The translations under genes and the position numbers were made by a program. DNA of 64,000 nucleotides from Loxodes magnus. Taxonomy: Eukaryota > Ciliophora > Karyorelictea > Loxodida > Loxodidae. The notes beneath the pieces were generated by a model. The model was not told the DNA's origin. It made no database searches and saw only the letters and a list, made by a program, of their open reading frames with translations. Shown here one piece after another: positions 1-11,828 of the stretch. The stretch is from NCBI GenBank assembly GCA_946699065.1, contig CAMPDV010000232.1:310001-374000 (forward strand). The letters are read 5' to 3'. The stretch's first letter is position 1. Each line of letters starts with the position of its first letter.

Positions 1-828
1 AAAGAATATTTGAAGAAAGTAGGATACAATCCAGCTAAAATTCCATTCGTCCCCATTTCAGGATGGGTTGGAGACAATATGATTGAAGCATCCACAAACA
101 TGGGATGGTACAAGGGACCAACACTTTTATAGTGCTTAGATGCCGTTCTACCACCAAAAAGACCAACTGACAAACCTCTACGTCTTCCTCTATAAGATGT
201 ATACAAAATTGGCGGTATTGGAACTGTCCCCGTAGGAAGAGTGGAAACTGGTATCTTGAAAGCAGGTATGGTCGTAACATTCGCTCCCGTAGCATTGGCT
301 ACTGAAGTAAAATCAGTTGAAATGCATCATGAAACTCTTGAGGAAGCTATTCCAGGAGACAACGTAGGATTCAACGTAAAGGGTCTCAGTGTTAAAGATA
401 TCAAGAGAGGTTACGTTTGCGGTGACTCAAAGAACGACCCACCAAAGGAAACTGGATCTTTCTTAGCTCAAGTTATCATTTTGAACCATCCAGGATAAAT
501 CCAAAAAGGTTATTGCCCAGTATTGGATTGCCACACTGCTCACATTGCTTGCAAATTCGACGAACTTAAACAAAAAGTCGACAGACGTACAGGTGCAGTC
601 ATTGAAGAGGAACCTAAATTCGTAAAATCAGGAGAAGCTGCTATTATTAGACTCGTTCCAAGCAAACCAATGTGTGTTGAATCTTTCTAATAGTATCCTC
701 CTCTTGGAAGATTTGCAGTAAGAGACATGAGACAAACCGTTGCAGTCGGTGTTATAAAGGAAATAGAAAGAAGAGAAGTAGGTGAGAAGATGACTAAAGC
801 TGCCCAGAAGGTGGCCAAGAAGAAGTGA
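1..828 (+). CDS. EF1A: Translation elongation factor 1-alpha, C-terminal part (cut by window edge)
   Basis: This is the 3' part of an EF1A gene, 275 codons plus a TGA stop, running in frame from the first base of the window. EF1A is the GTPase that delivers aminoacyl-tRNA to the ribosome. The segment covers the end of the GTPase domain ([11 protein letters not shown]) and beta-barrel domains 2 and 3, ending in a lysine-rich tail (KVAKKK). In-frame TAA and TAG sit at glutamine positions, for example NHPG-Q-IQKGYC and the QQ pair after MCVESF. It matches the complete copies downstream at every position I compared. The missing 5' part lies outside the window. Confidence 0.97.
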
Positions 829-1657
829 GTAAAAGCATCTAAATTTTTAATTTTAATGATTATAATTAAAGATCTTCCTTTATAATAGCTAGGAAGACAT
901 GTTATTTATATGTAGCTGATTAATATTATTGAAAGTCAATAATTGTTTACTGGTAAAATCTTGGATACAATGAAATTAAGCTTCTGCTAAATTTAAGTTT
1001 AACTCTCTAAACTTTTCTTTCACTGTAAATTAAAGCTTGATATAAGGTGTCAGACGAAAGATAATACCAATATATTGTATATAATTATATTTAAAGTTTT
1101 TTTTAATAAGGTAATATAGTTATTAGAGCAGAAGTTTAGAATAATGTATTAACTAATAATTTACAAGCTTTAAATTTTAGAGCTAACTTATAAACATATA
1201 TCTCTATATTAAACTGATTATCATATGAAGGCTTATATATGATGGAAGATAAATAATATACGAACATAATATAAGCTTTGCTATCTCAAATTTTAAGGAG
1301 TATAATGTGATAGTGCTTTTGTATCCTTTTATTTTAATAGACTAGAATTAAAGTCTTTAGATAGAAATATATTAGTTCTTAATTAATTTTTACTTTAAGA
1401 GACTCTTAAACTAGCATTCTTTCAAGCTAGATGACTTATATTAAGTGTTAAAATGGTTCTAAGTCATTTAATTTAATCTTTGGATTTCATTTAATGAACT
1501 AAACAAGCAATATAATAATAAGAGTCATAATTAGGTATAATACCATTTAACTATCAACTTTTACTTAATTCTCACAATCATATTTCAAAACATCTCTATA
1601 TTGCTTAAATCTGCTACTTTACTATACCTTTTTACATAACCAAGTCCAATACTTTTA
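1..1657 (+). repeat. Tandem EF1A repeat unit, partial (first in window)
   Basis: This is the end of an 11-kb unit, defined by the point where the array breaks off on the right (829 nt after the last EF1A stop). It contains the EF1A 3' part and the first 829 nt of its 3' flank, both repeated at +11000, +22001 and +33392. The array therefore continues to the left of the window. Confidence 0.9.
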
Positions 1658-3119
1658 TCCTGTTTATCAGTGCATGGAAGAAATAAGTTGATTAGCATTT
1701 GAGAAGATACAAAATGTCTAATAATAGCTGTATGGTTACAGTTGTTTTATGCTTTTAGCTTAAAATCATATTTAATTTAGAGTTAAAGCTTCATAGATTT
1801 AGGTGAAAAAGCGTTGTCTATATAATAGAAGCCAAGTTGGTATAATTAGGTGAACTTAGATGATTTCCAAACGACTACTAGTAATTGATTAAGAAACGAT
1901 ATAATAAGTGACTGGTGTTTATATCACTAAGAATAAAGAAAGCCGATAAAGATAAATAAACTGGTTCTGAAAGACAGATTTAAGTACTGATTAAAAGTTT
2001 TCTTAATCTTTTGATAATAAATATGATATTTATTAGAGTAGATTAATTAATACTAACTAGATTCAATTAGTGTCTTCTTTCAGGTAAATGATAAATATTT
2101 TGATAATCATAGTTTATTTAGAACACTTAAAGATTGATATATTGTCTTAGACATATTTCAGGGTATTAACATATACCTATTTAAAATTAATTATCAGTCT
2201 CTTTTAGATTAGTATATTACCATCAATTTAACTAACTCTAGTAGCTTTATTTAAATGATATTGAACTCAATGAACTAGACTGATATAACTCCCTGTACAA
2301 AGTTACATTCTATTATCCTTAAATAGGAGTAGTATTAAGGATTAAAAATTCATTAATCGGATGTTATAAAACAATACTGTTTGGTGTAAATATAGCTATA
2401 GAAACCAATAGGACTCTAAAGGAAAACTGTATTTGATAAGTTCAATAATCAATAAAGCAGACGAAACATGAAAGATAAATCTATCCTATAAGCCTGATAT
2501 TTTAAAACTAAAAGCTTAAAAAATATGCATCATAAATTTTTAAAGTTAATAGACTCTAGTAATATAATAATTATCTTATTTATAGCTCTAGATTATTAAA
2601 TTTGCTTTAAACAAATTTCTTATTTATTAAATATAAACCTTTATTAGTTTAAGGGAATCATAATGGTTTAAATCTTTAACTTGTTATGCGCTTTAAATTA
2701 ATAATATGTATAATTAGATAGTTTATTATCCCTAATTTTTGCTTATCACGATTAAAGCTATTGAAAAGATATACTTCGATATTATGTAAAAAAGGTTTAT
2801 TATATAGAATTATACTTATAATAATATATTAAAGTGACATCACCATTGTTAAGTTTGTATCCAATTAACATTTTTACAAGTCTTATTCATCAATAGATCT
2901 TGAAATCGTATTGCTCTGCTTTTTTTATCGTAAATCCTTATAAATTGCTTTATTTATCCTCTTACCAGCAATTGGAAATCAATTTCATATTTTTATCAAG
3001 TTTTCTCAGTGTATGCATAATTTTTGGAGCATCTTAATATGGTTACAATCTTTGTTTGTAGCATCTTCTGCTAGCGATAAATATTGAATCAATTTTAAAT
3101 TCTTTGTTCTGCTTCTTTA
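829..3119. other. AT-rich spacer downstream of EF1A, no gene recognised
   Basis: I see no convincing coding region here, even with TAA, TAG and TGA read as sense. The stretch contains direct repeat copy a (2551-2730). Equivalent stretches are 11829-14116 and 22830-25120. Because nearly any frame is open in this code, absence of a gene rests on composition and lack of recognisable motifs, and is only a moderate statement. Confidence 0.5.
2551..2730 (+). repeat. Internal direct repeat, copy a (unit 1)
   Basis: About 180 bp starting AGACTCTAGTAATATAATAA and ending near TAGATAGTTTATTAT. It recurs about 4.0 kb downstream in the same unit (6554-6742) with clear similarity but many differences. Copy b lies just 3' of the four-TM gene, copy a just 3' of the zinc-knuckle retroposon, so this may be a duplicated 3' flank. 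Confidence 0.7.
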
Positions 3120-4158
3120 ATCATTAATCATTAAAATAAATGTTCGCCTCCCGGCTAAATTGAAGTTTTAAATATATAATATCTCCGTTCCTGCATGTTT
3201 GTTCCTTGCATTGTTCTTTTTCCTTGAATTCTCTCTTTTGAATAATCTGAGTTGAGAATTTTTTTTCAGATTTTCCCATTTACCTATGAGAAGAATTCCG
3301 TCACTCGCTACTTCAGTTGCTATTAGTTATCATTTCTCCAGATATTCATTCTTATCTTTTTCTATTGGGAACATTTCTTCCATAAATGTCAAGTGCTATT
3401 GCAAATATAGCATCTTTTTCTTGCTCTCGGAAATGTCTTTTCTTGTTTCTCTATTTCCATTGGAGTTCCTTATGAAGGCTTCTACAGGTTTTCTTCTATT
3501 AATTTGAGTCTAGAATCTAATTTTACTCAGTTTTTCTCGTCTTGCTCTTGCATTACTCAAATATCATTCTCTTAACATGCTGTTTGCTCATAAACTCCGA
3601 CTTTGCTCTTTTGTCTACCGCATGGACTTCATCATCTTCATGATTTATCAAATCCTGACTTAATACAAACATCTTTCCTTCTGGGAGTTTAATTCCTCTT
3701 CGAGTTTTTTATGTTTCTAATAAGTTGATGTATCAGCTGTTTCATCTACTCAAAATCCATTTGTTCTATTTCGGTATTGTCTAAATAAAAGGTAATAAGA
3801 TCTATAATGAATTATCGTACTTTACCTCCTTCATTTATTTTTATTTTTTCGTTATTATTTTTATTGATTCAGTTGAATGATCTCTTTTTTCAGTTTTCAA
3901 TGGAGGTGTTGAGAGGTGTGCTAACTTTTCTGTTCTGAATTTTTATCTCAATTTTTACTTGTCTTTTGATGGAAGAGATCAGCTTTATTTTAATTTGTAG
4001 GAGTTAGTATTTTTATCAGTTCTTCTAATTTATTAGATAGTTCTGGTTATTTTTATTAAGAAGAGCGTTAAGTTGAAGAAGACGTGGTGAGAATATGTGC
4101 TTCTGGTTTTCTCTCCTGTTCTGAGGAGATGGTAAAAAACCCTTCTTGAAGCCAGCCA
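3120..4158 (-). mobile_element. Zinc-knuckle ORF retroposon copy in array unit 1
   Basis: Read on the minus strand, the 5' end resembles the start of the intact element at 62627-63448 (KKGF near the start, then an arginine-, proline- and serine-rich stretch). The 3' part encodes PMEIE followed by a CCHC knuckle (CYICNSTWHLWKKC, near 3367-3412) and a basic tail. TGA is used as Trp inside the knuckle spacing. The family looks like the ORF1 of a non-LTR element or a gag-like protein; no reverse transcriptase is present. This copy looks old and broken in its 5' half. Just past it lies a short GCCGGGAGGC hairpin. Confidence 0.6.
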
Positions 4159-6811
4159 ATTTATATTATTCGTTCTGCTTCTTAAGTTTATTTCCCTTAA
4201 ATCTGTAGCACTAAAGATCTTAAGTCTATATTTTTTTGCAATATCAACATCTAATTTTTCTTTTTTTCTAAGAGGAGTTTATGAGTTGATTCTATTCTTC
4301 TCTTGACTCAGTAGATTCGATAGTTAGTTAAGCTTGAATGGGGCAGTTAAAAGTTCCTCATGTAAAGTTTGACTTAAATTGGCTTTGATTAAATTGTATT
4401 TGAATCTGTTAAGAATGTTCTGTTAATTTATGGTTATGGGTCTATTAAGATATGAGTTTGGTAATAGTTAGCATAAGAGATTAAGGTATTTACTTCAGAA
4501 TTAAAGTTGGTTTGGTAGTTTCTAATAATCTAATTACAAATAGTTAGGCTGACTAATTGATGCTTTAGAGATGGTAATTTATGGGAAGCATTTTTAATAT
4601 ATAATGATGTAAAATAAAGGATGAAATAGCTTTGATAGAAATATGAAAGGAAAGATAAGTATAAGAATCCTATGTGTCTATCTACTTGCTTGGTATATAT
4701 AAAGAGTAATTTGATGATTTATTTATGACTGTAAAGGTAATTAGTCTCATAAGAAAATAGTAGTATCATATAAGCATTCATTTAGGCTTTATACAATAAT
4801 TTTAAAAGAAGTGAACATAAACTTAATTTCTAACGATTATGAGCGTTCTTATATGTAAGAATTAAATAGTTTTAAAGTATGCTAGTTATATTTATTAGGA
4901 AATACTGATTTATTAGTTGCAGACATATTGGAGACTGTTTACTTTGAAAATAAATGTAAGAAATAGATATATTAGGCACTGTTAAGGTGATAGAATATTC
5001 AAAAATTACAGTATTAAAGACAATAAGACTAAAGACTCTGAGGTTTAATTAAATAGCTTTGGTTCTCTTATACTTATCAATTTGTATATCTTTAATAGTA
5101 AATGCTATTGTATTTACTGATAACTATATCAGATATACATGAATAATAGTCCTATAATTTTGAACTAGATATTTAGTCTCAGTATCTTCTAAATATTATG
5201 CTGACTAAATTATTTAAAATTGATATAGCTACTATATGGTTATTATGCTTACAATAGAATTTCTATTTAAATAACATCTTCATTATAAATGAGATACCCT
5301 AAATAAATGTAATTGATATCAAAAGTCTATAAGGCATTTTAGTTAAAAACTAAATCAAACAGCAATATATCAAAATACTACCTACTTAATCTCATTTACA
5401 TGGGAATATACTCTATATGCTGTCTCTAGAAAATACCTAGTAAGATTAAACCTACTAATAGTTCATCAAGAAGATAAGTAACCAAATTCAATTCTAGAAA
5501 TACCTATCACAACCAACAGTAATGCAAAACTTACTAATTCATACTTAATCAGATGCTTTAAAGCTAAATATTCAACATTTTTGCTTTTAGCTACAAAACC
5601 TATATGAGGCTCTTAGATTAGCTAATATAAAACTATTCAAAAACAAACTACTATTAACTCAGATTAGGCACATATGGTTAAAGCATTAAGTAGAGTACAA
5701 ATGTTTATTATATGCTAATATTGCTGTAACTATCCAGCTTTATATAAGTAATATATTTAAGCAATAGGACAATTATATTTCTAGAAGTCTTTAAATTGCT
5801 TAACTCTCTACTTTAATAACCTTCTACATTAACTTTATGTACTAATTTAAGTTTATGAGACTAGTAGCATTAGTTGATATCCTTTCTATTTAAATTAATT
5901 TTCATTATTCATGCTAAAATAATTAATTCAATCTTAATTAAAGAGTCTTTGATTAAGACACTAATTCAAATCCTTTGTAAGCAAATTGTTTTACTTTATA
6001 ATCATAGGAATATTAAATACATAAGAGCTAATTCAAATGAGGTTTGAGGCCTATAAAATAATTAAATGCTTTTAGCAAATACCACTATCCAAATTTTGAT
6101 AAGCTTAAGATTGAAATTTATCCAAAGTAACTAAGTTTCTTAACAAACAGTTTCATCTTTATAATATATAAATAATCAACCAAAACTAAAATTAATAAAT
6201 ATTAGAATATTATTCATTCATAAACCTTTCGAGATATGGTGTTCTATAGAAGTTTAGTTTATCACTCTTAATAATGCTAAAATTGAACCTGCTTCTATCT
6301 GAAACTAGTAAGTGTAATTATTTAAGCTTATACCATACATTTGTACCAAACCTACATAAATATAAAAAAGTAGATTCTAAAAGGCATAAAACAAAACCTT
6401 AAAGAATACTTCTAGCAATATACTTTTAAATAGAAAGGAAGTTTAATAGAATTGACTATAGAACTATCAAATAATTGATTATAGATATTACATAGGATTG
6501 TAGCATTTAGTCAATCATTAATAATCTTAACTTATAACTTAATAATCTAATATAGACTCTAATAATATAATAATTATCTTATTTATATCTCTAGATTATT
6601 AAAGCTGTTTAGATTCCCTTTAAGAATATTTCTTATTTATTAAGTATAAACCTTTATTAAAGTTAAGGGATTTATAATGGCTTCTGCCTTTAACTATTAT
6701 TAGTAGTAAGTCTATAATATAAATAATTATATAGTTTATTATGCTTGAACATATCAATTAGAGGATTATTAAATATAAAGAAAGAAGTTAAACTTTTTTA
6801 TTTTAGCTTCA
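4159..6811. other. AT-rich spacer, no gene recognised
   Basis: This spacer lies between the zinc-knuckle retroposon and the four-TM gene and includes direct repeat copy b at 6554-6742. I found no motif-bearing reading frame in it. Equivalents are 15155-17808 and 26159-28763. In the third unit the portion from about 27590 differs by many substitutions and indels. Confidence 0.5.
6554..6742 (+). repeat. Internal direct repeat, copy b (unit 1)
   Basis: Partner of 2551-2730. Both share the block around CTAGATTATTAAA, the TTCTTATTTATTAA block and the TATAAACCTTTATTA block in the same order. Confidence 0.7.
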
Positions 6812-7588
6812 TCACTACTAAGGCCACTAAGCTCCAGTCTACTAAGTTTGCTATGCATAGTTTGGATTTTGAACTCCAGTTTATTAGACTTATGGATTAG
6901 GTTATACTTGGTATGGTGCTTAATACTAAGTTCCCTGCTAGTAACCTTACTAGTAGCCAGTTGGCTAGCTAATAATTAAACCCTGCTAAATAAATTAGGG
7001 TTAAATTCCAGCTTATTAAACTCCTTGGTATTAGAAGTTTTATTGTTGTTGATAAGACACTTGAATCTACTAAGGAGTGTGCTATATTAGATAAGGAGTT
7101 GGTTACTCTAGCCTTATCTTTCTGCTAATAAAGCTAAATTTATATGAAAACTAGTAAAAGCGACGCCGCTAACGAAAAAACAGAAGCTATTATCACTCAG
7201 CTTCTCCTTTATCAGCCCAAGAACAATCATAGCAAGGACCGTCATTTTTACAACAATCCCAATCATCACAATTAGTATCATTAAAGCATAATTTGATGAA
7301 ACTATGACAACAATTAGAGAAAAAATGAACATATATAAAGTATAGCAGCACCAGTAAACTCTCCACACTAAAAACGACTAAGGATTAAGCTGTATATTTC
7401 TAAAATTAACGCATATTAGCATGGTTATCATGGGAAAGGCATCAATAAATGGAGCAAAAACAAAAGCAGATGTGGCAAATAGAATAAAACTTGCAGAGTC
7501 CCCATACAAGAGGAAACATTAGTAAGAAATGAATTTTATAGGACTCCTTATAGTCGCACATACAGCATTTCTTAGTTTCTGATTACAT
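6812..7588 (-). pseudogene. Four-TM, Q-rich-tail membrane protein, decayed copy (unit 1)
   Basis: Homologous along its length to the intact gene at 28764-29582. Recognisable pieces include the WR-YWCCYTLYMFIFSL membrane segment and the Gln/Pro/Tyr-rich C-terminal tail ending at TGA (here TGA TGA). Compared with the intact copy it has a 10-bp deletion in the cysteine-rich loop region (the bases CTCATCATAG are missing near 7290) and several small indels in the N-terminal third, none restoring frame. Unit 1 also lacks a six-base stretch near 7198 that units 2 and 3 keep. I infer loss of function after array duplication. Confidence 0.75.
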
Positions 7589-8017
7589 TTTTGATTATTA
7601 ATACTTGCTAAAACTTATTTCATAAAGGAAATCTAAACGATACAATAAAAGTAAATATAGGTTTTAAATGATTTTATCTATTTAAAGTGATTATTAGCTT
7701 GTGAACTCAATATCAGTTAAGTTTTAGTAAGCATTAGTAAGTGACAGTCATAGAAGGATTTAGCAATTGAAAAATAAAATTAAAGCTATAGCTTAGAAAT
7801 AAAAAACAATCTTCTAATGGTTATATGATGCTAGTGGAATAATAGATACTATTTAAATACAAATAAACTTAATAAAGATAGATAAAGAGAAGGATCAATT
7901 ATATCTTATAAAATAACTTAAGGAATAATTTTTGAGAAACCTTATCTTGATAAAATATAAGTATAATTAACTTTTGCCACTAAACTATTTTAATATCTAA
8001 CTTTAATCAAGATTTAG

Positions 8018-8170
8018 TCATAATTTACTTTTTACCTTCTCAAATGTTAATGAGCTTATTTCTTCCTTAATAGTAATATATCTATGACTTTGTTCATCAA
8101 AGTTTTCTTTTGAAGGTTTAAATTATGATTATTCTATCTCGCACTTTACACTCTTAACTTACTTAGGCAT
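8018..8170 (-). CDS. Small hypothetical ORF, 50 aa (unit 1)
   Basis: Starts MPKQVKSVKCEIEQ and ends EKVKSKL before TGA; two TAA codons are read as Gln. The composition (Lys, Glu, Ser with few of the Phe/Ile/Asn runs typical of random AT-rich translation) looks like real coding sequence. It has no membrane segment or known motif. It is identical in all three units, and the strong divergence of unit 3 starts just past its stop, suggesting this short stretch is constrained or lies at a conversion boundary. It could instead be a first exon of a longer gene. It lies about 430 nt upstream of the four-TM pseudogene on the same strand. Confidence 0.4.
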
Positions 8171-9412
8171 TTTGATTAGTAATGTTTTCCATTTTGAATA
8201 ATATTATAAAATAAATTTGGTAGAAATAAAATAGAAGAGTTAGTTGATAGCCTTTTATATGGACTTATAAAATCACACATTGATCCTTAAGATAAAAGTA
8301 GCTACTTTAAAATAGTTTCTTACTATTTAATACTTGATATTCTTTACTCTAGTATTAATATCTTTATATATTTAAATCATTTAGATTGTTAGATTAACTA
8401 GTGCTTAAAACTTAAGACATTTAACTAAATACTTGTAAACAACTGATCGGAGGGATGAGAAGTATTATATTTACTTAATTTCTACTAAATTATTAATTAA
8501 GCTACTGAAAACAAGCAAATTATCAAGCATAGATAAGAAGATAGATAGAGCTTATAAAAATGGACATAGCTTAACTACCTATTGTTCTATACTGGATCTT
8601 AAGCTTTAGAAAGAAGAAACATTATTTGCTTATATATTCAACTAAAGTTAGTAGAAACTGTCTATCTAAAGCATATCTTAGTGGATACATTTATTAGAAT
8701 ACAATTAGGGATATTTAATATTTGTATAACTTATAATGAGGTATGATTAATAGTATATATCTCTATCTAATATTTAAATGTTATGTCCTTAGTAAATATA
8801 AAGAAAGTTCAGTTTTGGTAGGATCCAATTTCTTATATATCTCAATATTATTTTATAAGAATAATTTTTTCTAGGAGAGTAGGATTACATTTAAAAGTTT
8901 CAAAAATAAGAAATGGTGTTGAAAGATTTCAGGTTATGGTTAATAGAGTATACTAAGCAGTATTAATAACTTTTTAGTTCATATATTTTAATGAAGCATA
9001 ATCATTAGATATAAAGTTTAACTCATATAATATATGAAAGATGCTAAGCTAAAGTTTGCTGTATAATTTAGTTAAAATATTAGATTATAGAAAGTTATCA
9101 AGTCTATTTTACCTTAAAAAACTCTAAGAAAAAGCATAAGTGGCTGTATAGTATCACCGATATATAAAATCGTATATAAATGACTAGTAAGAAGTGAGAG
9201 TATAAATTAGAGTTTACTTCAAACTAAAGCAAAAAGTTAGCAGCATAACTGTAAGATTAACAATAGATGTGAAATACTAATTAGCATACTGACACTTGTA
9301 ATGATTTAAATCTTATCTTAAGTAATTTTTCTATTTTCCTTCATTTTTTATATTATCTAAAGCCAATGAAGTTCTAGAGTATTAAAGAAATACTAAAGTT
9401 ATATAATAAATC
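8171..9412. other. AT-rich spacer, no gene recognised
   Basis: Upstream of the 50-aa ORF and before the tRNA-like gene. I see nothing recognisable. Equivalents are 19172-20413 and 30563-31804, which look identical at the positions I compared. Confidence 0.5.
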
Positions 9413-9479
9413 GGCTGCTTGGTCTAGCGGTATGATTCTCGCTTCGGGTGCGAGAGGTCACGGATTGCCGTAGCAGCCC
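9413..9479 (+). tRNA. tRNA-Pro(CGG)-like gene with shortened T arm (unit 1)
   Basis: 67 nt. The 7-bp acceptor stem is perfect (GGCTGCT with AGCAGCC). The D arm (GGTCTAGCGGTATGATT) and anticodon arm (CTCGC-TTCGGGT-GCGAG) are typical of eukaryotic tRNA-Pro; the anticodon is CGG. The T arm is abnormal: only ACGG-ATTG-CCGT, about five bases short and lacking the TTCRA loop. The loop is part of the internal B box, so Pol III transcription is doubtful. It is either a tRNA pseudogene or an armless-T variant. All three units carry it unchanged. Confidence 0.75.
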
Positions 9480-10478
9480 TTATTTGTTTTTTGAATTTAG
9501 GTAATGAAGCAAAAGGTATTCTTAATAACTATGACTAGTTTTTAGTTGATTGGTAACATGTTTGCTTAATAATTTTTTGGATATTTAAGGAAGTAATTGG
9601 AAATACATGATACTATCTAGAGTTATTGGTCTAAATATATATTATAATTATAAAGATTTTGAATGAATGTTGCCCTAGATAGGTTATGTAGAAATAGCTT
9701 CTGGCTTATAATATTTATGCTGCTTAATAATTGCAGAAGGTACATTATATCTTTGCCTAGCTTACTTATTAAAGTATATTGGATTTAGAGAAATATCTTT
9801 GCTTAAAGTATTTTAGTAATATCTTAGCTTGCTATACTAAGAAGTTAATAGCAATAAATATAACTAAAGAATCTCCTAATTTAGTTTATTACTATCTCTC
9901 TTTTATCAGCTTAAGTAATTACACTTCAATCTCAGCTAGGATCAGCTTTATTCATCTTATGATATTTCATACTCTATAGAGTTATATTTATTGTCATAAA
10001 GTTATTATGTTAATGGCAGTTAGTTTAATAGTAAAATAATGGCACTCAACCAAGATAGCCTTATAATAATCTGACTTGCCTTAATCTGCTTGTCATTAGT
10101 ATGCTTATAATATATAGTACTTCTTGCTACTAGCATTAAAAAATGTAAGGAGAATTTTAATTAAATGCTTGATAAAGACTAGATGATTTACAGGATGCTA
10201 TAGCAGCTCTTTATTATTCATCAGCCTTCGTTTATTTCTTATAATAATATAGCTTAAATATCCATACTCACTTATAGAAGATCATTATATTAAAGCTACT
10301 AAGTTGTATATGTTGTGCTTATAAAGGTATAATCATAAATAGGTTCTTGCATTTTATCTAGGATTTTAAAAGTCAAATAATCGTGAAAAGTTTTAAATCA
10401 AGCTTTTCACAACTTAATTATGATTGGCTGATTCATTTTTAAATATGGAACTTTACCTTCATTTAATAATTAACCACC
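9480..10478. other. Upstream region of EF1A, no certain gene
   Basis: About 1 kb of AT-rich DNA. From an ATG at 9668 a frame stays open for about 135 codons (starting MLPQIGYVEIAS) when TAA/TAG are Gln, ending at TGA. A second overlapping frame from 9779 lacks any TAA, TAG or TGA for 66 codons. Because random frames are long in this code, I do not call either. The promoter of EF1A should lie in the last few hundred bases. Equivalents are 20481-21479 and 31872-32870. Confidence 0.4.
10383..10410 (+). promoter_or_regulatory. Perfect 8-bp inverted repeat upstream of EF1A
   Basis: GTGAAAAG, a 12-nt spacer, then CTTTTCAC, ending 68 nt before the EF1A start. It could be a 5'-UTR hairpin or a dimer-binding site. 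Only position and symmetry support it. Confidence 0.35.

Positions 10479-11828
<1,350 letters not shown>

Noticed and set aside
35-295. Minus-strand 86-codon frame over EF1A (repeated in each unit), and similar antisense frames at 10562-10951 and 10988-11206
   Set aside because: Antisense shadows of EF1A; the plus strand carries a full conserved protein.
241-498. Separate short plus-strand ORFs inside EF1A
   Set aside because: They are pieces of one EF1A frame broken only if TAA/TAG are taken as stops.
3286-3507. Plus-strand 73-codon frame in each array unit
   Set aside because: Antisense to the zinc-knuckle element, whose CCHC knuckle is on the minus strand.
2551-6742. LTR-type element bounded by the 180-bp direct repeats
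   Set aside because: No primer-binding site, polypurine tract, TG...CA ends or polymerase; the interior holds a minus-strand zinc-knuckle element with its own ends.
6812-7110. Plus-strand frame beginning FSFITTKATKLQST looked coding
   Set aside because: It is the antisense of the Gln-rich tail of the four-TM gene, which has a start, spans and stop on the minus strand.
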